Shown: piece by piece, positions 27,301 to 36,434 of the stretch
Position numbering within the stretch: position 1 is the first letter of the stretch
How the letters are laid out: each line of letters starts with the position of its first letter
DNA from: Bacteroidia bacterium
GTDB lineage: Bacteria > Bacteroidota > Bacteroidia > B-17B0 > Aurantibacillaceae
DNA: 63,819 bases
NCBI GenBank assembly: GCA_026415195.1
Contig: JAOAHO010000004.1
Location: forward strand, 21,401-85,219
Direction: 5' to 3'
Translations under genes and position numbers: made by a program
The notes under the pieces: generated by a model
What the model was told of the DNA's origin: nothing
What the model saw: only the letters and a program-made list of their open reading frames with translations
The model's database searches: none

Positions 27301-28860
27301 CGGGCCATCGAGCAATTTGAAGCAATTATCAAAAAGGGCTTGTGCCTTACGGTCGGCTTCCTTCATGATGGTGATGGATCCCAAATTGTCATTTTTCTTA
27401 ATGGACCGCCCCCAAGGCATTCCGAAAGTAACATTATTTACTGAACCAGGCTTAAGTGTAAATGGGCCGGCTGATTGGAGGAATCTTCTGTCGCCGGGAA
27501 GGTTACCGGCTTGGGTTTCGGTCCAACCGGTTCCGGTTACCGGATCCCCATCATAAACATAATCTACAGGCGTAACTCCGCCATAAGCAGTGCCTCCGAA
27601 AGTAAAGGGTGAGCCGTCTTTCCAGAATCCGGTCATGAAATTATAGAAATGAACTGCAATGGCAGGATTGGTTGTTTGAGGTGGGAATGGGCCGTAATTA
27701 TTGTTGTAATAAGTAAACTTAGCCATTTGTATAGTTTCGCCCAATTCGTCTACCACTCCGTCTTTATCATTATCCACACCATCATTTGGATCGGCCAGCG
27801 GGCCCTTGAAAAAGTCACAGCCCAAGCTCGGAGGATAATCTCCGTAACCATTAACTCCAAACACTTTCAGTTCATCAAATCCGTCGGCATTGTATATATA
27901 ACCGAGACCCAAAGAAACATCACACCCCACATAATCATCAAGGAAATAGCCAAGGTCGCAGTCATTCCAAATGGTAAAATAAGTTTTGGTAAGTGAAAAG
28001 GATGATCTGTTCCACACCTCATAACTGTAAAAGGTCATATCGTTAATTTCATCATTGGTTTTGAAAGCAAAGGCCTGTGCCCTGATTTCAACGCCTATGG
28101 GGACACCTTCAGTTTCGGAATGGATTCCTCCCTTATCGTTATATACCCACCAAAGAACATAGTCTCCGTATAGCTTTGTTTTGCAATTTCCCAAATTGTC
28201 TTTTTGGGCTAAATTCTGAATATCAAATCCGGGTACCTCCTTATTTTCCGGTTCATAAATACCATTGGCATTATTGTCAATAAATGGGGCGAGATATAAT
28301 GCTTGTTTTTTGCTTAGGTCCCCGTTACCGGGCCAGTTTTTGATATTATCCGTTAACGGCCCTCCGTCCAGATACTTGTCAACCTCCTCACGTGATACAG
28401 CGAAAATTTTATCGTATTTCTTACATACTTCTAGATCAACGGTTGCATTTGTAGTATCCAAAGGACCTGGCCAAAAGTCGATTCCCGACTGCCTGTAGGT
28501 CATGGCTGCTATTTTCAACTGCCCACCGGCATCCAATCCCCCAATCCATATAGCACCGGCAAAGGATGAAGAAACACCATCATTGAAATTGCTAACGGCA
28601 GGGACAATATAATAGGCATGACCGCTTCCAAAAAGGTCCCACCACATATCACCTCCGTTAAATATGATGGTGCGCACATTATTCACCCAAAGCTCTCGGC
28701 TGGCTGAAGGTGCGGGACAATCTGACATTACTTTACCCCCAACTGTTCCGAAAGAAGGGTTAGACTTCTTTGCGTTTTCAGGCTTTTTCTCGCGGGCAAC
28801 GGTAATGAGCGAAAACCCGATGATGAAAAATAAAACAAATATTTTCCTTCTCATAAGCAT
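24343..28860 (-). CDS. 1505-residue exported protein between a TonB-dependent receptor and a PorV-like gene
   Basis: The protein has a signal peptide (MRRKIFVLFFIIGFSLITVA; the ATG two codons earlier is an alternative start) and is a very large strand-rich extracellular-type protein. Visible landmarks include SCPAPSASRELWVNNVRT near the N-terminus, a DNDKDGVVDELGE calcium-loop-like motif near residue 365, repeated FYN..VWNRS segments, and a C-terminal FlgD-like/T9SS-like region (KIVPNPYYAYSKYENN, CTIRIYSLNGTLIRTI) ending TLKWFCVMRPLDLQNY. The end differs from the standard type A sorting signal, so it may use a variant export signal. No catalytic motif was recognised. It is the middle gene of the receptor-secreted protein-PorV unit (5-base gap to the receptor, 12 to PorV). 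Confidence 0.85.
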   Translation of the reverse strand: MLMRRKIFVLFFIIGFSLITVAREKKPENAKKSNPSFGTVGGKVMSDCPAPSASRELWVNNVRTIIFNGGDMWWDLFGSGHAYYIVPAVSNFNDGVSSSFAGAIWIGGLDAGGQLKIAAMTYRQSGIDFWPGPLDTTNATVDLEVCKKYDKIFAVSREEVDKYLDGGPLTDNIKNWPGNGDLSKKQALYLAPFIDNNANGIYEPENKEVPGFDIQNLAQKDNLGNCKTKLYGDYVLWWVYNDKGGIHSETEGVPIGVEIRAQAFAFKTNDEINDMTFYSYEVWNRSSFSLTKTYFTIWNDCDLGYFLDDYVGCDVSLGLGYIYNADGFDELKVFGVNGYGDYPPSLGCDFFKGPLADPNDGVDNDKDGVVDELGETIQMAKFTYYNNNYGPFPPQTTNPAIAVHFYNFMTGFWKDGSPFTFGGTAYGGVTPVDYVYDGDPVTGTGWTETQAGNLPGDRRFLQSAGPFTLKPGSVNNVTFGMPWGRSIKKNDNLGSITIMKEADRKAQALFDNCFKLLDGPEAPDITIQELDKELIIYLTNRKGSNNYRVYNNDYKEIDISIPSDPNSPFPALRNPDKYYRFEGYIVYQVNSPNVSAADLQDRSKAVPVFQCDIKNGITRIINFEKDKNTNSYVGKVMVEGSDNGIVNSFRVTQDAFATSDVKALINHRSYYYVSVAYAYNNYFTYAPDVAPGDSTQTANYLGQKRPFLAGRKIKKATAIPHPVDIEYNGVGMNTTYGAGVKITRIEGQGNGGNLLTLTRESENQIVNNIFVPEITYEAGKGPINVKVIDPVNIKPADFQFRFVDYRTRNTPNLSKAISSFTGTPPGGITVPNINTLKADSISWELKDLTNNKVYYPNVVNNPGDSIAPIRLGGETIFPELGISISVIQVPDPGERELNKFTVFPSLGKDQYDGPLPNTLLGASIEYEDPSKQWLNPVKDADGGTPANWIRSGTSETSGSEDATYGITGSGNDRVFKAFYDPQKQFAKILDGTWAPYPLCQGVFTVNSNRVFAGPGLNGDVYKFYNLREGGGSNAIYNTVTNSDLTVDINNTDLRKLSSVLIVFTRDKSKWSRCPVLEMQEDRRLSSTKCFFFEPKRKRSVDKNGNSTVAPGDTLPSTDPNHPNFISAFGMGWFPGYAINLETGERLNIAFGEDSYQTTNNGDDMIFNPTANSNSPYSFAFGGKHFIYVFGNSMEGKIVDHVNQFPEFDGQPMGANRYDHGERIYQTLSKFFIRLKNGQTTAITGSSASPLLSVLRDIMWVSMPRVKSGFEFTKPENMPCDVRIQINVAKPYRYGYAGMIRTTGQNLLNNKSINGTATSGVNKLFAIFNYTHLPSYTSSNPKNNNFPLYNFNTHELVAAMNDNAIAKNALDKIKIVPNPYYAYSKYENNRIENRVRITNLPNKCTIRIYSLNGTLIRTIKRDVSGLEDVYSRPGNGFKGLNDLPASVSGNDVNTPLRVPYVDWDLKNDYNIPIASGLYIFHIDAPGIGEKTLKWFCVMRPLDLQNY

Positions 28861-28865
28861 AATAT

Positions 28866-31800
28866 TTAAAATTCAAGTTGTAAACCCAAACGAATAACAC
28901 GCGGCCTGTTATAATTGGCCGGATTATTCATTCGTATGGAATAGAGGTCCCTGAAAGAATCGGGGCTGTTAGCTGTAGCAAAAGCGGCTGCGGCCTGTGG
29001 TGAATACAGATACCCGTCATCATCAGGATTACCGGTAAAGTTATAAACATTTAATACATTACGGTTGTTCAGGAGGTTCAATACCTGCAAGTAAATATTC
29101 AGGTTAGCCTGGCGGCTTGGTTCCCCGGTTCTTTCATCTTTTTTGCCCCAGGTCAACGGAACATCTTTGTCAATTCTCAAATTGCTTCTGATATTCCACG
29201 GCAAACGGGAACCGTTAAGAGAGCCCACGATGTTTGACCTGGAATTTCCGTTCAAAGCAACAGGAACCGACCAACGGGTATAAGGTGTTCCGGATCCGAT
29301 GATAAAGGTAAGATTAAAACCTACGTTTTCAAACAAGTTCAACTTTTTGTCGTCGTTTTTCCCTTTTTTGATTTGAGGGCCTTTATAATCTTTACCCGAT
29401 CCGAAGCGATAGTCATAAGATAGAACAATGGTATGCCTTTGGTCAAAATCCAAAGGTTGAAGCACCCTGAGGTTGGGCTGGCCGGATGCGGCAAGGTTAG
29501 CGCCGCTGTTCAGGTTAGATCCGGAACCTTCGGCAAACTGAAGGGTATAGTTGGCTTTAATTTGAGATCCGCCAGACCTACGGAAGTCGAAAACCACAGA
29601 AAGTCCTTTTACGGTTCCAAAGTCTATATTGTCGTAGGTAATATAGGATTTAGGATATGCACCCACCACGGTTTTTTGTTGGATCATATTACGCATTTCG
29701 CGATAGAAAGCAGTTATGGTAAGGGCTGCACTTTTTCTTTTATTCAGGATTTGTGAATATCCTAACTCATAATCCACGGTTTGCTGTGGCAACAATGCAC
29801 CGTTGGTAATGAAAGGAGTACTGGAGGAAGATTCAAGAAAAAGAAAATCTACGGGATTCAAGCGGTTGATGGTGTTACCCGGACGTTGGGTTAGAATATC
29901 ATAGTGAGCAAAAAAATTGGCTTCTTCCGAAATGGGGAAAGAGAATGCCACGCGGGGGAGGAAATTCACAGCGGGTTTATAATCGGTAAAGCCGCCTGCC
30001 GAGAATTTTTCGTTGTAATTGGAAATGTCTTTATAAAGAGGTATCGGGCGGCCGTCTTCTGCAGCAATCAGGCGCGGATCGGAAATTTCATTTCCCTGGG
30101 CATCAAACCATTTGTCGCCCTCGCGAAATCCGGTTATGGCGTAGGAAGAACCTTTTGCAGGATTGGAAGAAACATATATGGCTGCATCTTTGGAAATGTT
30201 AGATGGAATTTTATCGGCAAAGCCTGGTGGCAGCCCGGATAGCGATTTAACATCCCCCACCCTGGCTAAATCATGAACTGCATATTTATCTTTAAGTACT
30301 TTTTGGTTTGCATCATAGTAATCGATACGTAATCCTACATTAAACTTAATGTCTTTAAAGTCAAACTTATCCATGATGTATGCTGCTCCATAAATCGGTT
30401 TGAAAGATCCGATGGGATAAAGATTTCGCCCTTTTTCGTCTTTCTTTGTCAAAAATTCGTTGATATCAATGTTGCCCCCAACTTTTTTTCCATCGTGAGT
30501 AAATCCACCATAAGCTACCAGTTGGGCACCGTCAATATTCCCTAAAAGATCGGGGGCACTGAACATGCTGATATCAAAAGTAGAAGGATCCAATTCATCG
30601 ATGTTGATCCATTTGTTGTAATTAACGGGTAATCCGAGTTTTTCAAGCAGCCTTTCGGAGAATTGCGTTTGTTTTTCAGGGTTGTATTTATAATCAAAAT
30701 AATAATAAGGAATTACTCCACTGAATTGACTTACCAATTGGGGATTATCCTTATCCAATTCAAGGAGGTGCTGATTTACGATTTGTCTTGCCCTGGCCCA
30801 AAGCGCCAGTGTAAGAACACTATGATAACTAAACGTGCGTTGGTCAAATTCCATTCCAATGGTAACAGCATGCTTTAAAATATCGGTGCTTAAGCTGGTT
30901 GCAATGCGGAATTGATTGAAATGCGTCCTGACGTAACTGGTAGGCATTGCACCGAAGTTGTTATATAAACTGTAAATGGATTGCGGGAAATCGCCATTCC
31001 TTAATCCGCCCAAAGCCACAATTTGGTTAAGTGAGAACAAGTTACTGCTGGTATTGCCATTGGCATCCGTAACGCTGTTTAATTCAAAAAGATGAGAGGT
31101 GTAGCGTGTAGGATCAGGATTCATTGTGGAAGGTGTGAAAATGATGGCTTGTGGTGTTGGAGAAACGTAGAGGTATGCCGGTGAACCATTAAAGTTTTCT
31201 TCATAAGCGTAGTTGTAAGCATAATCTCTTTCAAGGCGCGGTGTTTCATATTTTCCATAATATCCGTAATTAAAAAATTTATTTTTATGCCTCCTGTCCT
31301 GGGTTTTGTTGATTGACGTTTCGTAGCTTACCAAAAACCTGAAAAACGAATTCGTGAACAATCCTTGGGTTTTTTCTTTGTCGGTTGTGGGTTTGCCAAA
31401 TTTTTGAGTGTAGGAAGAATAAATTCGAAATGTGTTATTGGAAGAATAGGAGTTGTTTTCGTAATTAAAAATCTGATTTCCCAGACTCGCGTTATATGCA
31501 CCGGTATATTCATAAAATGCTCCTGCAGAAATATTGGAGTTTTCGATGGGAGAATAATCCAATTTGCCGTTAAAACTTAACGTTCTGAGTGAAGCGTTCA
31601 GGCGTGTTTTTCTTTTTTCCATGTCGCTAAGGCGAACGTATTCTGATGTACGGACATATCCTGTTCCGGAAGGCGACTTTTTCAACGGGGCATCTTTAAT
31701 TTCCTTAAGTTTCTCGGGCTTCAATACGTAAATAGGAACAAAAGATGGGTTGGGCTCTTTTTCATAAGTACCTTGGCCTGAAAGGAAAAAACCGAGTTTT

Positions 31801-32621
31801 GTCCTTCTGTTTCCGCTGGAATCGGGTTTTGATTTCAGTAGCGGACCTCCAAGGCTAAATCCAAGCAAGTTATATCCGTAAGCATCCGTCAGTTGTGATG
31901 TTATGGCTTCTACGCCTCCAAAAAACCTGGACTGAGGCCCCCGTGTCGTAACGGAAATGGCCCCTGAGGTAAGGTCACCGTACATTGCGGGAACCCCGCC
32001 GGTAATAACATTTAATTGTTCAATTGATTGCTGGGGAAGATTCAATGAACCAATTATTTTTATTCCATCAACAAAATAAGTGGTCGTACCCGTTCTTCCG
32101 CCTCTCACATTCAAACTCCCTCCTTCATCTTTTTGATATACACCTGCCGTCGTAGCAGCCACGGAATTAACATCTTTTGAAGCCAGATTTTGATAGCTTT
32201 CACGATCCACGGTTTGTCCGGACTTAGTGTCCGGATCAACCAGAGGAACGGAATATTCCACAATTTCAACTTCTTGTAGCGATTGTCCTTCCGAAACGTT
32301 CATGTTTAAGGTAACATATGCCGTTTTACCTTCACCCACCAAAATATTAGATACCTCAACGGGTTTATATCCAACATAAACGCCTTTTACAGAATATTTT
32401 CCCGGAGCAAGAGGCTTCACCACCGCTTCTCCGTCAATATCCGTAGTTCCCACTCCCACCTGAACACCATCGCGGTAAACCACCACATTCGCAAAGGAAA
32501 TGGCTTCCTTGGTGCTTTTATCAATCATTTTTATACGGATGGCCCCGTCATTATTCTGCGCTAAAAAAGCAGTTACTAAGAACAGGGGGGCAAAAAACAA
32601 TAATATTTTTTTCATATTCAT
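28866..32621 (-). CDS. large TonB-dependent receptor of the secreted-protein/PorV unit
   Basis: The 1251-residue receptor starts with a signal peptide (MKKILLFFAPLFLVTAFLAQ), followed by a CarboxypepD_reg-like domain at about 25-110 (IRIKMIDKSTKEAISFANV, VKGVYVGYKPVEV). The plug has SVPLVDPDTKSGQTV, then SVAATTAGVYQKDEGG and LNVRGGRTGTTTYFVDGI, and VPAMYGDLTSGAISVTT. The remaining about 1000 residues form the barrel, ending RPRVIRLGLQLEF. It is longer than most receptors, which matches large loops and perhaps a protein partner. It heads a three-gene unit with the 1505-residue secreted protein and a PorV-like barrel; these could form one outer-membrane assembly. The ligand is unknown. Confidence 0.93.
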   Translation of the reverse strand: MNMKKILLFFAPLFLVTAFLAQNNDGAIRIKMIDKSTKEAISFANVVVYRDGVQVGVGTTDIDGEAVVKPLAPGKYSVKGVYVGYKPVEVSNILVGEGKTAYVTLNMNVSEGQSLQEVEIVEYSVPLVDPDTKSGQTVDRESYQNLASKDVNSVAATTAGVYQKDEGGSLNVRGGRTGTTTYFVDGIKIIGSLNLPQQSIEQLNVITGGVPAMYGDLTSGAISVTTRGPQSRFFGGVEAITSQLTDAYGYNLLGFSLGGPLLKSKPDSSGNRRTKLGFFLSGQGTYEKEPNPSFVPIYVLKPEKLKEIKDAPLKKSPSGTGYVRTSEYVRLSDMEKRKTRLNASLRTLSFNGKLDYSPIENSNISAGAFYEYTGAYNASLGNQIFNYENNSYSSNNTFRIYSSYTQKFGKPTTDKEKTQGLFTNSFFRFLVSYETSINKTQDRRHKNKFFNYGYYGKYETPRLERDYAYNYAYEENFNGSPAYLYVSPTPQAIIFTPSTMNPDPTRYTSHLFELNSVTDANGNTSSNLFSLNQIVALGGLRNGDFPQSIYSLYNNFGAMPTSYVRTHFNQFRIATSLSTDILKHAVTIGMEFDQRTFSYHSVLTLALWARARQIVNQHLLELDKDNPQLVSQFSGVIPYYYFDYKYNPEKQTQFSERLLEKLGLPVNYNKWINIDELDPSTFDISMFSAPDLLGNIDGAQLVAYGGFTHDGKKVGGNIDINEFLTKKDEKGRNLYPIGSFKPIYGAAYIMDKFDFKDIKFNVGLRIDYYDANQKVLKDKYAVHDLARVGDVKSLSGLPPGFADKIPSNISKDAAIYVSSNPAKGSSYAITGFREGDKWFDAQGNEISDPRLIAAEDGRPIPLYKDISNYNEKFSAGGFTDYKPAVNFLPRVAFSFPISEEANFFAHYDILTQRPGNTINRLNPVDFLFLESSSSTPFITNGALLPQQTVDYELGYSQILNKRKSAALTITAFYREMRNMIQQKTVVGAYPKSYITYDNIDFGTVKGLSVVFDFRRSGGSQIKANYTLQFAEGSGSNLNSGANLAASGQPNLRVLQPLDFDQRHTIVLSYDYRFGSGKDYKGPQIKKGKNDDKKLNLFENVGFNLTFIIGSGTPYTRWSVPVALNGNSRSNIVGSLNGSRLPWNIRSNLRIDKDVPLTWGKKDERTGEPSRQANLNIYLQVLNLLNNRNVLNVYNFTGNPDDDGYLYSPQAAAAFATANSPDSFRDLYSIRMNNPANYNRPRVIRLGLQLEF

Positions 32622-32878
32622 GATGGCACTTAATGATTTTTAAATCAAATGTTAAGAATTTAAAAATACAACGAGTTTTACAAACCACAAAAATTTTGTT
32701 AAAAAATTTAGTCAGATTATTGAAAATCAGCAATTTATATTTTGTTTTCATGAATTATTCTTTTCCGGTTATTGATTTTTTTAATATCATTTTACGATGA
32801 AGCTTTTTTCTTAGTTACTTCTACAGCGCCATAAACTTGTTTTTTTATTTGTTACTTTGTGCGCATCATCCCAGAATC

Positions 32879-35326
32879 ATGAAAAAAAATATTACAATTC
32901 TTTTTTTGTTAGCCGTTGCTTCGATGGCACAAGCGCCTTACAGGGAAACAACCCCCAAAGTGAACGACCTGATTCACACCCGGCTGGAAGTATCGTTTGA
33001 TTGGGCCAACGCCCGCCTGAATGGTAAAGCCCAACTGGTGCTTAAGCCTCATTTTTACCCTACTGATATTTGTTATTTAAACGCTCGGGGCATGGAAATA
33101 AAAAACGTTAGCGTCAGCATTCCCATGCTTGATAAAAACAAAAAAAATATTTCCAAAACTTTTTCCCCGTCCTTTGTTTATGAAAACGACTCTTTAAAAA
33201 TTCCACTAGGGCAATCCTTACCATCAACTCAATATTATACGGTGAATGTGGAGTACGTAGCCAAACCCAATGAATTGAAAACCGGGGGAAGCGCCGCCAT
33301 CCGCAGCGATAAAGGGCTTTATTTTATTAATCCAAGCGGAGCCAATCCCTACAAAATGCCCCAAATCTGGACTCAGGGCGAAACCCAATCAAATTCTGTT
33401 TGGTTCCCAACCATCGACAGCCCTAATGAAAAAACCACACAGGAAATTTTCATTACCGTTGACAAAAAATATACAACACTGAGTAACGGCGTTCTGGTGC
33501 GTTCAACGCTTAATCCTAACGGCACCCGAACCGATTACTGGAAAATGGATTTGCCGCACTCGCCTTATTTATTCATGATGGCCGTGGGGGAATTTGTAAA
33601 AATAACCGACAGTCCCTGGAAAGGCAAAGAAATAAGTTACTACGTTGAAAAAGATTATGAGAAATATGCCAAACAATATTTTGCGAACACAAAGGAAATG
33701 ATTGAGTTCTATTCCAAAATTCTGAGTTTTGAATACCCCTGGCCAAAATATGCCCAGGTTGTAGTAAGGGATTATGTTAGCGGAGCAATGGAAAATACCT
33801 CAGCCACCCTTCACGGGGATTTTATGATTTACGCCGGGGCACGCGACTTGCTGGAACAAAACAAAGGGGAAGCCGTCATTGCACATGAATTATTCCATCA
33901 ATGGTTTGGAGATGTGGTAACGTGTGAGAGTTGGTCGAACCTGCCGCTGAATGAGAGCTTTGCCACCTACGGCGAATACTTGTGGTACGAATATAAATTC
34001 GGAAAAGATGCCGCCGCACACCATCATTTGAAAAGCCGTAAGGGCTATATGGCCCAAGACAAACAAGTTCCCCTCATCCGTTATCACTATGAAAACCGCG
34101 AGGAAATGTTTGACGGATTCAGTTACAATAAAGGCGGCCAAATATTGCACATGCTGAGACACGCGGTGGGTGATGATGCTTTTTTCAAGTCGTTGAACGT
34201 GTATCTTAACAACCGCAAATTCCGCACTGCTGAAATTCACGACCTGCGGCTGGCATTTGAGGAAGTTACGGGCAAGGACATGAACTGGTTTTTCAACCAG
34301 TGGTTTTTTGAAAAGGGCCATCCCGTGTTGGAAGTAAAACATGAATATAAGCCTAATGAAAAAAAGATTTATTTATACGTTGAGCAAAAACAGGATTCCG
34401 CCTACCCCACTTACCGTCTTCCTGTTGATGTAGAGTATTATATTAACAACAAAAACTTTACAAAAAGAATAGAGATTGCCAAAAGAAAACAAACATTTGT
34501 TTTTGATGCAACTGCTGCGCCTGATGCGTTGGTCTTTGACCCTGACGGGGTATTGCTTGCCGAAATAAACCATGAAAAATCAGCAAAGGAATGGGCATAC
34601 CAATACCTGAACTCCAAGCCTTATTTTGCGCGTTCCAATGCCTTAAGTTTTATACTTGATAACCTGAAAAACACCGAACTGCACGATGCCTATTGGGCAA
34701 GCCTTAATGATGCCCATGCATCATTAAGAAATAGGGCTTTATATAAATTACAAGACATGAAAGAAAAATATCCTGAAAGATGCAAGGCATCGCTATTGAA
34801 GGCTTTTGAGAACGATCCCGATTATTCTAACCGCGGTGACGCGCTTGAGTTGTTATTAAAACTTTTTCCGGGTAAAGAGGCCGATGAGTGGTGTCAGAAA
34901 GCGTGGAGCATGGGTGGAACAACGCTGGTCAATAATGTACTGAAGCACTATTCCAATGAAAACCTAGAAAAAGCCTACACGCTGGCAAAATCTATCGAAA
35001 AAGAGGAGGATTCCAAAAGCGTGTTGGTTAACATTGCCAATGTATATGCCAAAAAAGCGGAAGCTAAGGATGCGGAGTTTTTCAAAAGCAAATTCAAATA
35101 TTTTTCCGACCTCGAGCTGGCTTCTTTTTTAAGCGCTTATTCGAATTTCGGAAAAAAAATTAAAGATCCATCCGTTGCCAAAAAAGTAGCCGAAGATTTT
35201 GCCGTATTTTACAAGGACGGAGGAATGTACAGCAGGGGCATGGCGAATATGGCTTTGAAAAGCATGGCAAATGCATGGAAGGCCAACGAAGAGATATATT
35301 CCCATATTAATTCGATAATAAAATAA
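32879..35326 (+). CDS. M1 family zinc aminopeptidase, exported
   Basis: ATG 32879 starts a signal peptide (MKKNITILFLLAVASMAQA), so the earlier in-frame ATG at 32837 is not used. The product is about 815 residues. The exopeptidase signature GAMEN is at residues 302-306, and the zinc site is H336-E337-L-F-H340 with the third ligand E359 in the NES motif. This gives a complete catalytic core for removing N-terminal amino acids in the periplasm or at the surface. The C-terminal third is helical and HEAT-like, as in other M1 enzymes. A TTACTTTG near-match promoter box lies 19 bases upstream. The gene converges with the small-lipoprotein operon, and the two share a terminator hairpin. Confidence 0.95.
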   Translation: MKKNITILFLLAVASMAQAPYRETTPKVNDLIHTRLEVSFDWANARLNGKAQLVLKPHFYPTDICYLNARGMEIKNVSVSIPMLDKNKKNISKTFSPSFVYENDSLKIPLGQSLPSTQYYTVNVEYVAKPNELKTGGSAAIRSDKGLYFINPSGANPYKMPQIWTQGETQSNSVWFPTIDSPNEKTTQEIFITVDKKYTTLSNGVLVRSTLNPNGTRTDYWKMDLPHSPYLFMMAVGEFVKITDSPWKGKEISYYVEKDYEKYAKQYFANTKEMIEFYSKILSFEYPWPKYAQVVVRDYVSGAMENTSATLHGDFMIYAGARDLLEQNKGEAVIAHELFHQWFGDVVTCESWSNLPLNESFATYGEYLWYEYKFGKDAAAHHHLKSRKGYMAQDKQVPLIRYHYENREEMFDGFSYNKGGQILHMLRHAVGDDAFFKSLNVYLNNRKFRTAEIHDLRLAFEEVTGKDMNWFFNQWFFEKGHPVLEVKHEYKPNEKKIYLYVEQKQDSAYPTYRLPVDVEYYINNKNFTKRIEIAKRKQTFVFDATAAPDALVFDPDGVLLAEINHEKSAKEWAYQYLNSKPYFARSNALSFILDNLKNTELHDAYWASLNDAHASLRNRALYKLQDMKEKYPERCKASLLKAFENDPDYSNRGDALELLLKLFPGKEADEWCQKAWSMGGTTLVNNVLKHYSNENLEKAYTLAKSIEKEEDSKSVLVNIANVYAKKAEAKDAEFFKSKFKYFSDLELASFLSAYSNFGKKIKDPSVAKKVAEDFAVFYKDGGMYSRGMANMALKSMANAWKANEEIYSHINSIIK

Positions 35327-35350
35327 AAAAGGCCTCAATACTTGAGGCCT
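35320..35350 (-). terminator. terminator of the small-lipoprotein operon, hairpin shared with the M1 gene
   Basis: Nine-base arms 35330-35338 and 35342-35350 (AGGCCTCAA) with a three-base loop are followed on the minus strand by a long T run. On the plus strand there is no T run, so it serves the minus-strand operon best, though the hairpin is also 4 bases after the M1 stop. Confidence 0.75.
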
Positions 35351-35374
35351 ATCAAAAGATATTTATGACATTAA

Positions 35375-35590
35375 TTATTTGATGGTACAATCTACAATTA
35401 CTTTGGTGTTCATAACTTCATATTCGTAATCATAACAATTGGCCTTGGCCTGCCTTTTGGTAACTTTTTTCATGGTAAATTTATCTGTAGTGTTACCAGG
35501 GGTTTCGATACATTCGCAAACACGGTCTTTTTTACAGGAAGAAAAAACCATTCCTGCAACTATGATAAGGGATAATGCTGTCTTTTTCAT
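35375..35590 (-). CDS. tiny cysteine-rich lipoprotein, paralog 3 of 3
   Basis: The start at the ATG ending at 35590 opens a lipoprotein signal (MKKTALSLIIVAGMVFSSC). The mature part of about 53 residues begins CKKDRVCECIETPGN and has KKVTKRQAKANC, then VDCTIK at the end. After the lipid-bearing Cys there are four more cysteines at the same places as in its two neighbours, enough for two disulfides. The longer frame from 35659 runs back into the neighbour gene and is rejected. It does not belong to a family I recognise. Confidence 0.82.
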   Translation of the reverse strand: MKKTALSLIIVAGMVFSSCKKDRVCECIETPGNTTDKFTMKKVTKRQAKANCYDYEYEVMNTKVIVDCTIK

Positions 35591-35600
35591 AGTGTTTTTT

Positions 35601-35822
35601 TTATTTGAGTTTACAATCAGAATTAACAGTAACTGTTCCCGATTGGGAAGGTTGTTCAAAGGTCGTGCTTATGCAATTTGCTTTTGCCCTCGACTTGCTA
35701 ACGCCTTTGATGGTCCATTCGTCTTTAACATTTCCCGGTGTAACGGTACACTCACAGACATAATCCTTCTTACAAGAAGAAAGGATTGATGTAACGATTG
35801 CAATTAAAACTATTTTTTTCAT
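35601..35822 (-). CDS. tiny cysteine-rich lipoprotein, paralog 2 of 3
   Basis: The 73-residue precursor has the signal MKKIVLIAIVTSILSSC and a mature start CKKDYVCECTVTPGN, then IKGVSKSRAKANC and an end SDCKLK. The CxC pair and the two later cysteines match both neighbours. It lies 11 bases after paralog 1 and 10 before paralog 3, so the three are one transcript. Confidence 0.85.
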   Translation of the reverse strand: MKKIVLIAIVTSILSSCKKDYVCECTVTPGNVKDEWTIKGVSKSRAKANCISTTFEQPSQSGTVTVNSDCKLK

Positions 35823-35833
35823 AGTGGTTTGTA

Positions 35834-36064
35834 TTATTTAATGGCACAATTTGTTGTTACAGTAATTTTATTTCCCGGGTTCATGGGATCATCTTGCTGA
35901 TCGGAGGTTGAAACACATACGTCTTTAGCGGTTTTCTTTGAAACGCCTTTAATTGTTCCTTTGTATGTGATGTTGCCCGGAGAAACGGTACATTCACAAA
36001 CATAGTCCTTTTTACATGAGGTGAGGGCAAAAAGAACCAAAAACCCCAAGCAAATTTTTTTCAT
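35834..36064 (-). CDS. tiny cysteine-rich lipoprotein, paralog 1 of 3
   Basis: The 76-residue precursor has the signal MKKICLGFLVLFALTSC and a mature start CKKDYVCECTVSPGN, then TIKGVSKKTAKDVC and an end TNCAIK. It is the first gene of the three-paralog operon. A near-match promoter box (TAAATTCG on the minus strand, 36082-36089) lies about 17 bases upstream of its ATG. Confidence 0.85.
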   Translation of the reverse strand: MKKICLGFLVLFALTSCKKDYVCECTVSPGNITYKGTIKGVSKKTAKDVCVSTSDQQDDPMNPGNKITVTTNCAIK

Positions 36065-36143
36065 ACCTTGAATTTTTTGTGCGAATTTACATATTTTCTT
36101 TTTATTGATAAGAAAAAAGTAAAAAAATTAAGTTAATTTTATG

Positions 36144-36434
36144 TTACTTTTCCAAAACCTTTGGCACTAAAAAATAATCCGAGTCTTTCGAGGGTGAATT
36201 TTTTAAAGCATCATTCCTGGAAAGTTCTTCCCCAGGTACATCTTCTCTCCAGAAACATTTTCTTTCGTTCAAATAAATCAACGGTTCAATACCTTCGACA
36301 TTTAATTCCCTTAATTTGTCAACAAAGGCAATCATTCTTGAAAAATCCTTTTTGATTTCTTCTTTTTCTTCACCGTTAAATCCCAGCCTTGCCAATGATG
36401 CAATGTGGTCAATAAGCGCGTCATTTATTTCCAT
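36144..36434 (-). CDS. gatC: aspartyl/glutamyl-tRNA amidotransferase subunit C
   Basis: The 96-residue subunit stabilises the GatAB transamidase that makes Gln-tRNA or Asn-tRNA from mischarged tRNA. Typical features are the helix HIASLARLGFNGEEKEEI, the FSRMIAFVDKLRELNVEGIEPL core (read in parts), and the C-terminal REDVPGEELSRNDAL plus a final DYFLVPKVLE. gatA and gatB are not in the window. The start overlaps plsC by 10 bases. Confidence 0.94.
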   Translation of the reverse strand: MEINDALIDHIASLARLGFNGEEKEEIKKDFSRMIAFVDKLRELNVEGIEPLIYLNERKCFWREDVPGEELSRNDALKNSPSKDSDYFLVPKVLEK

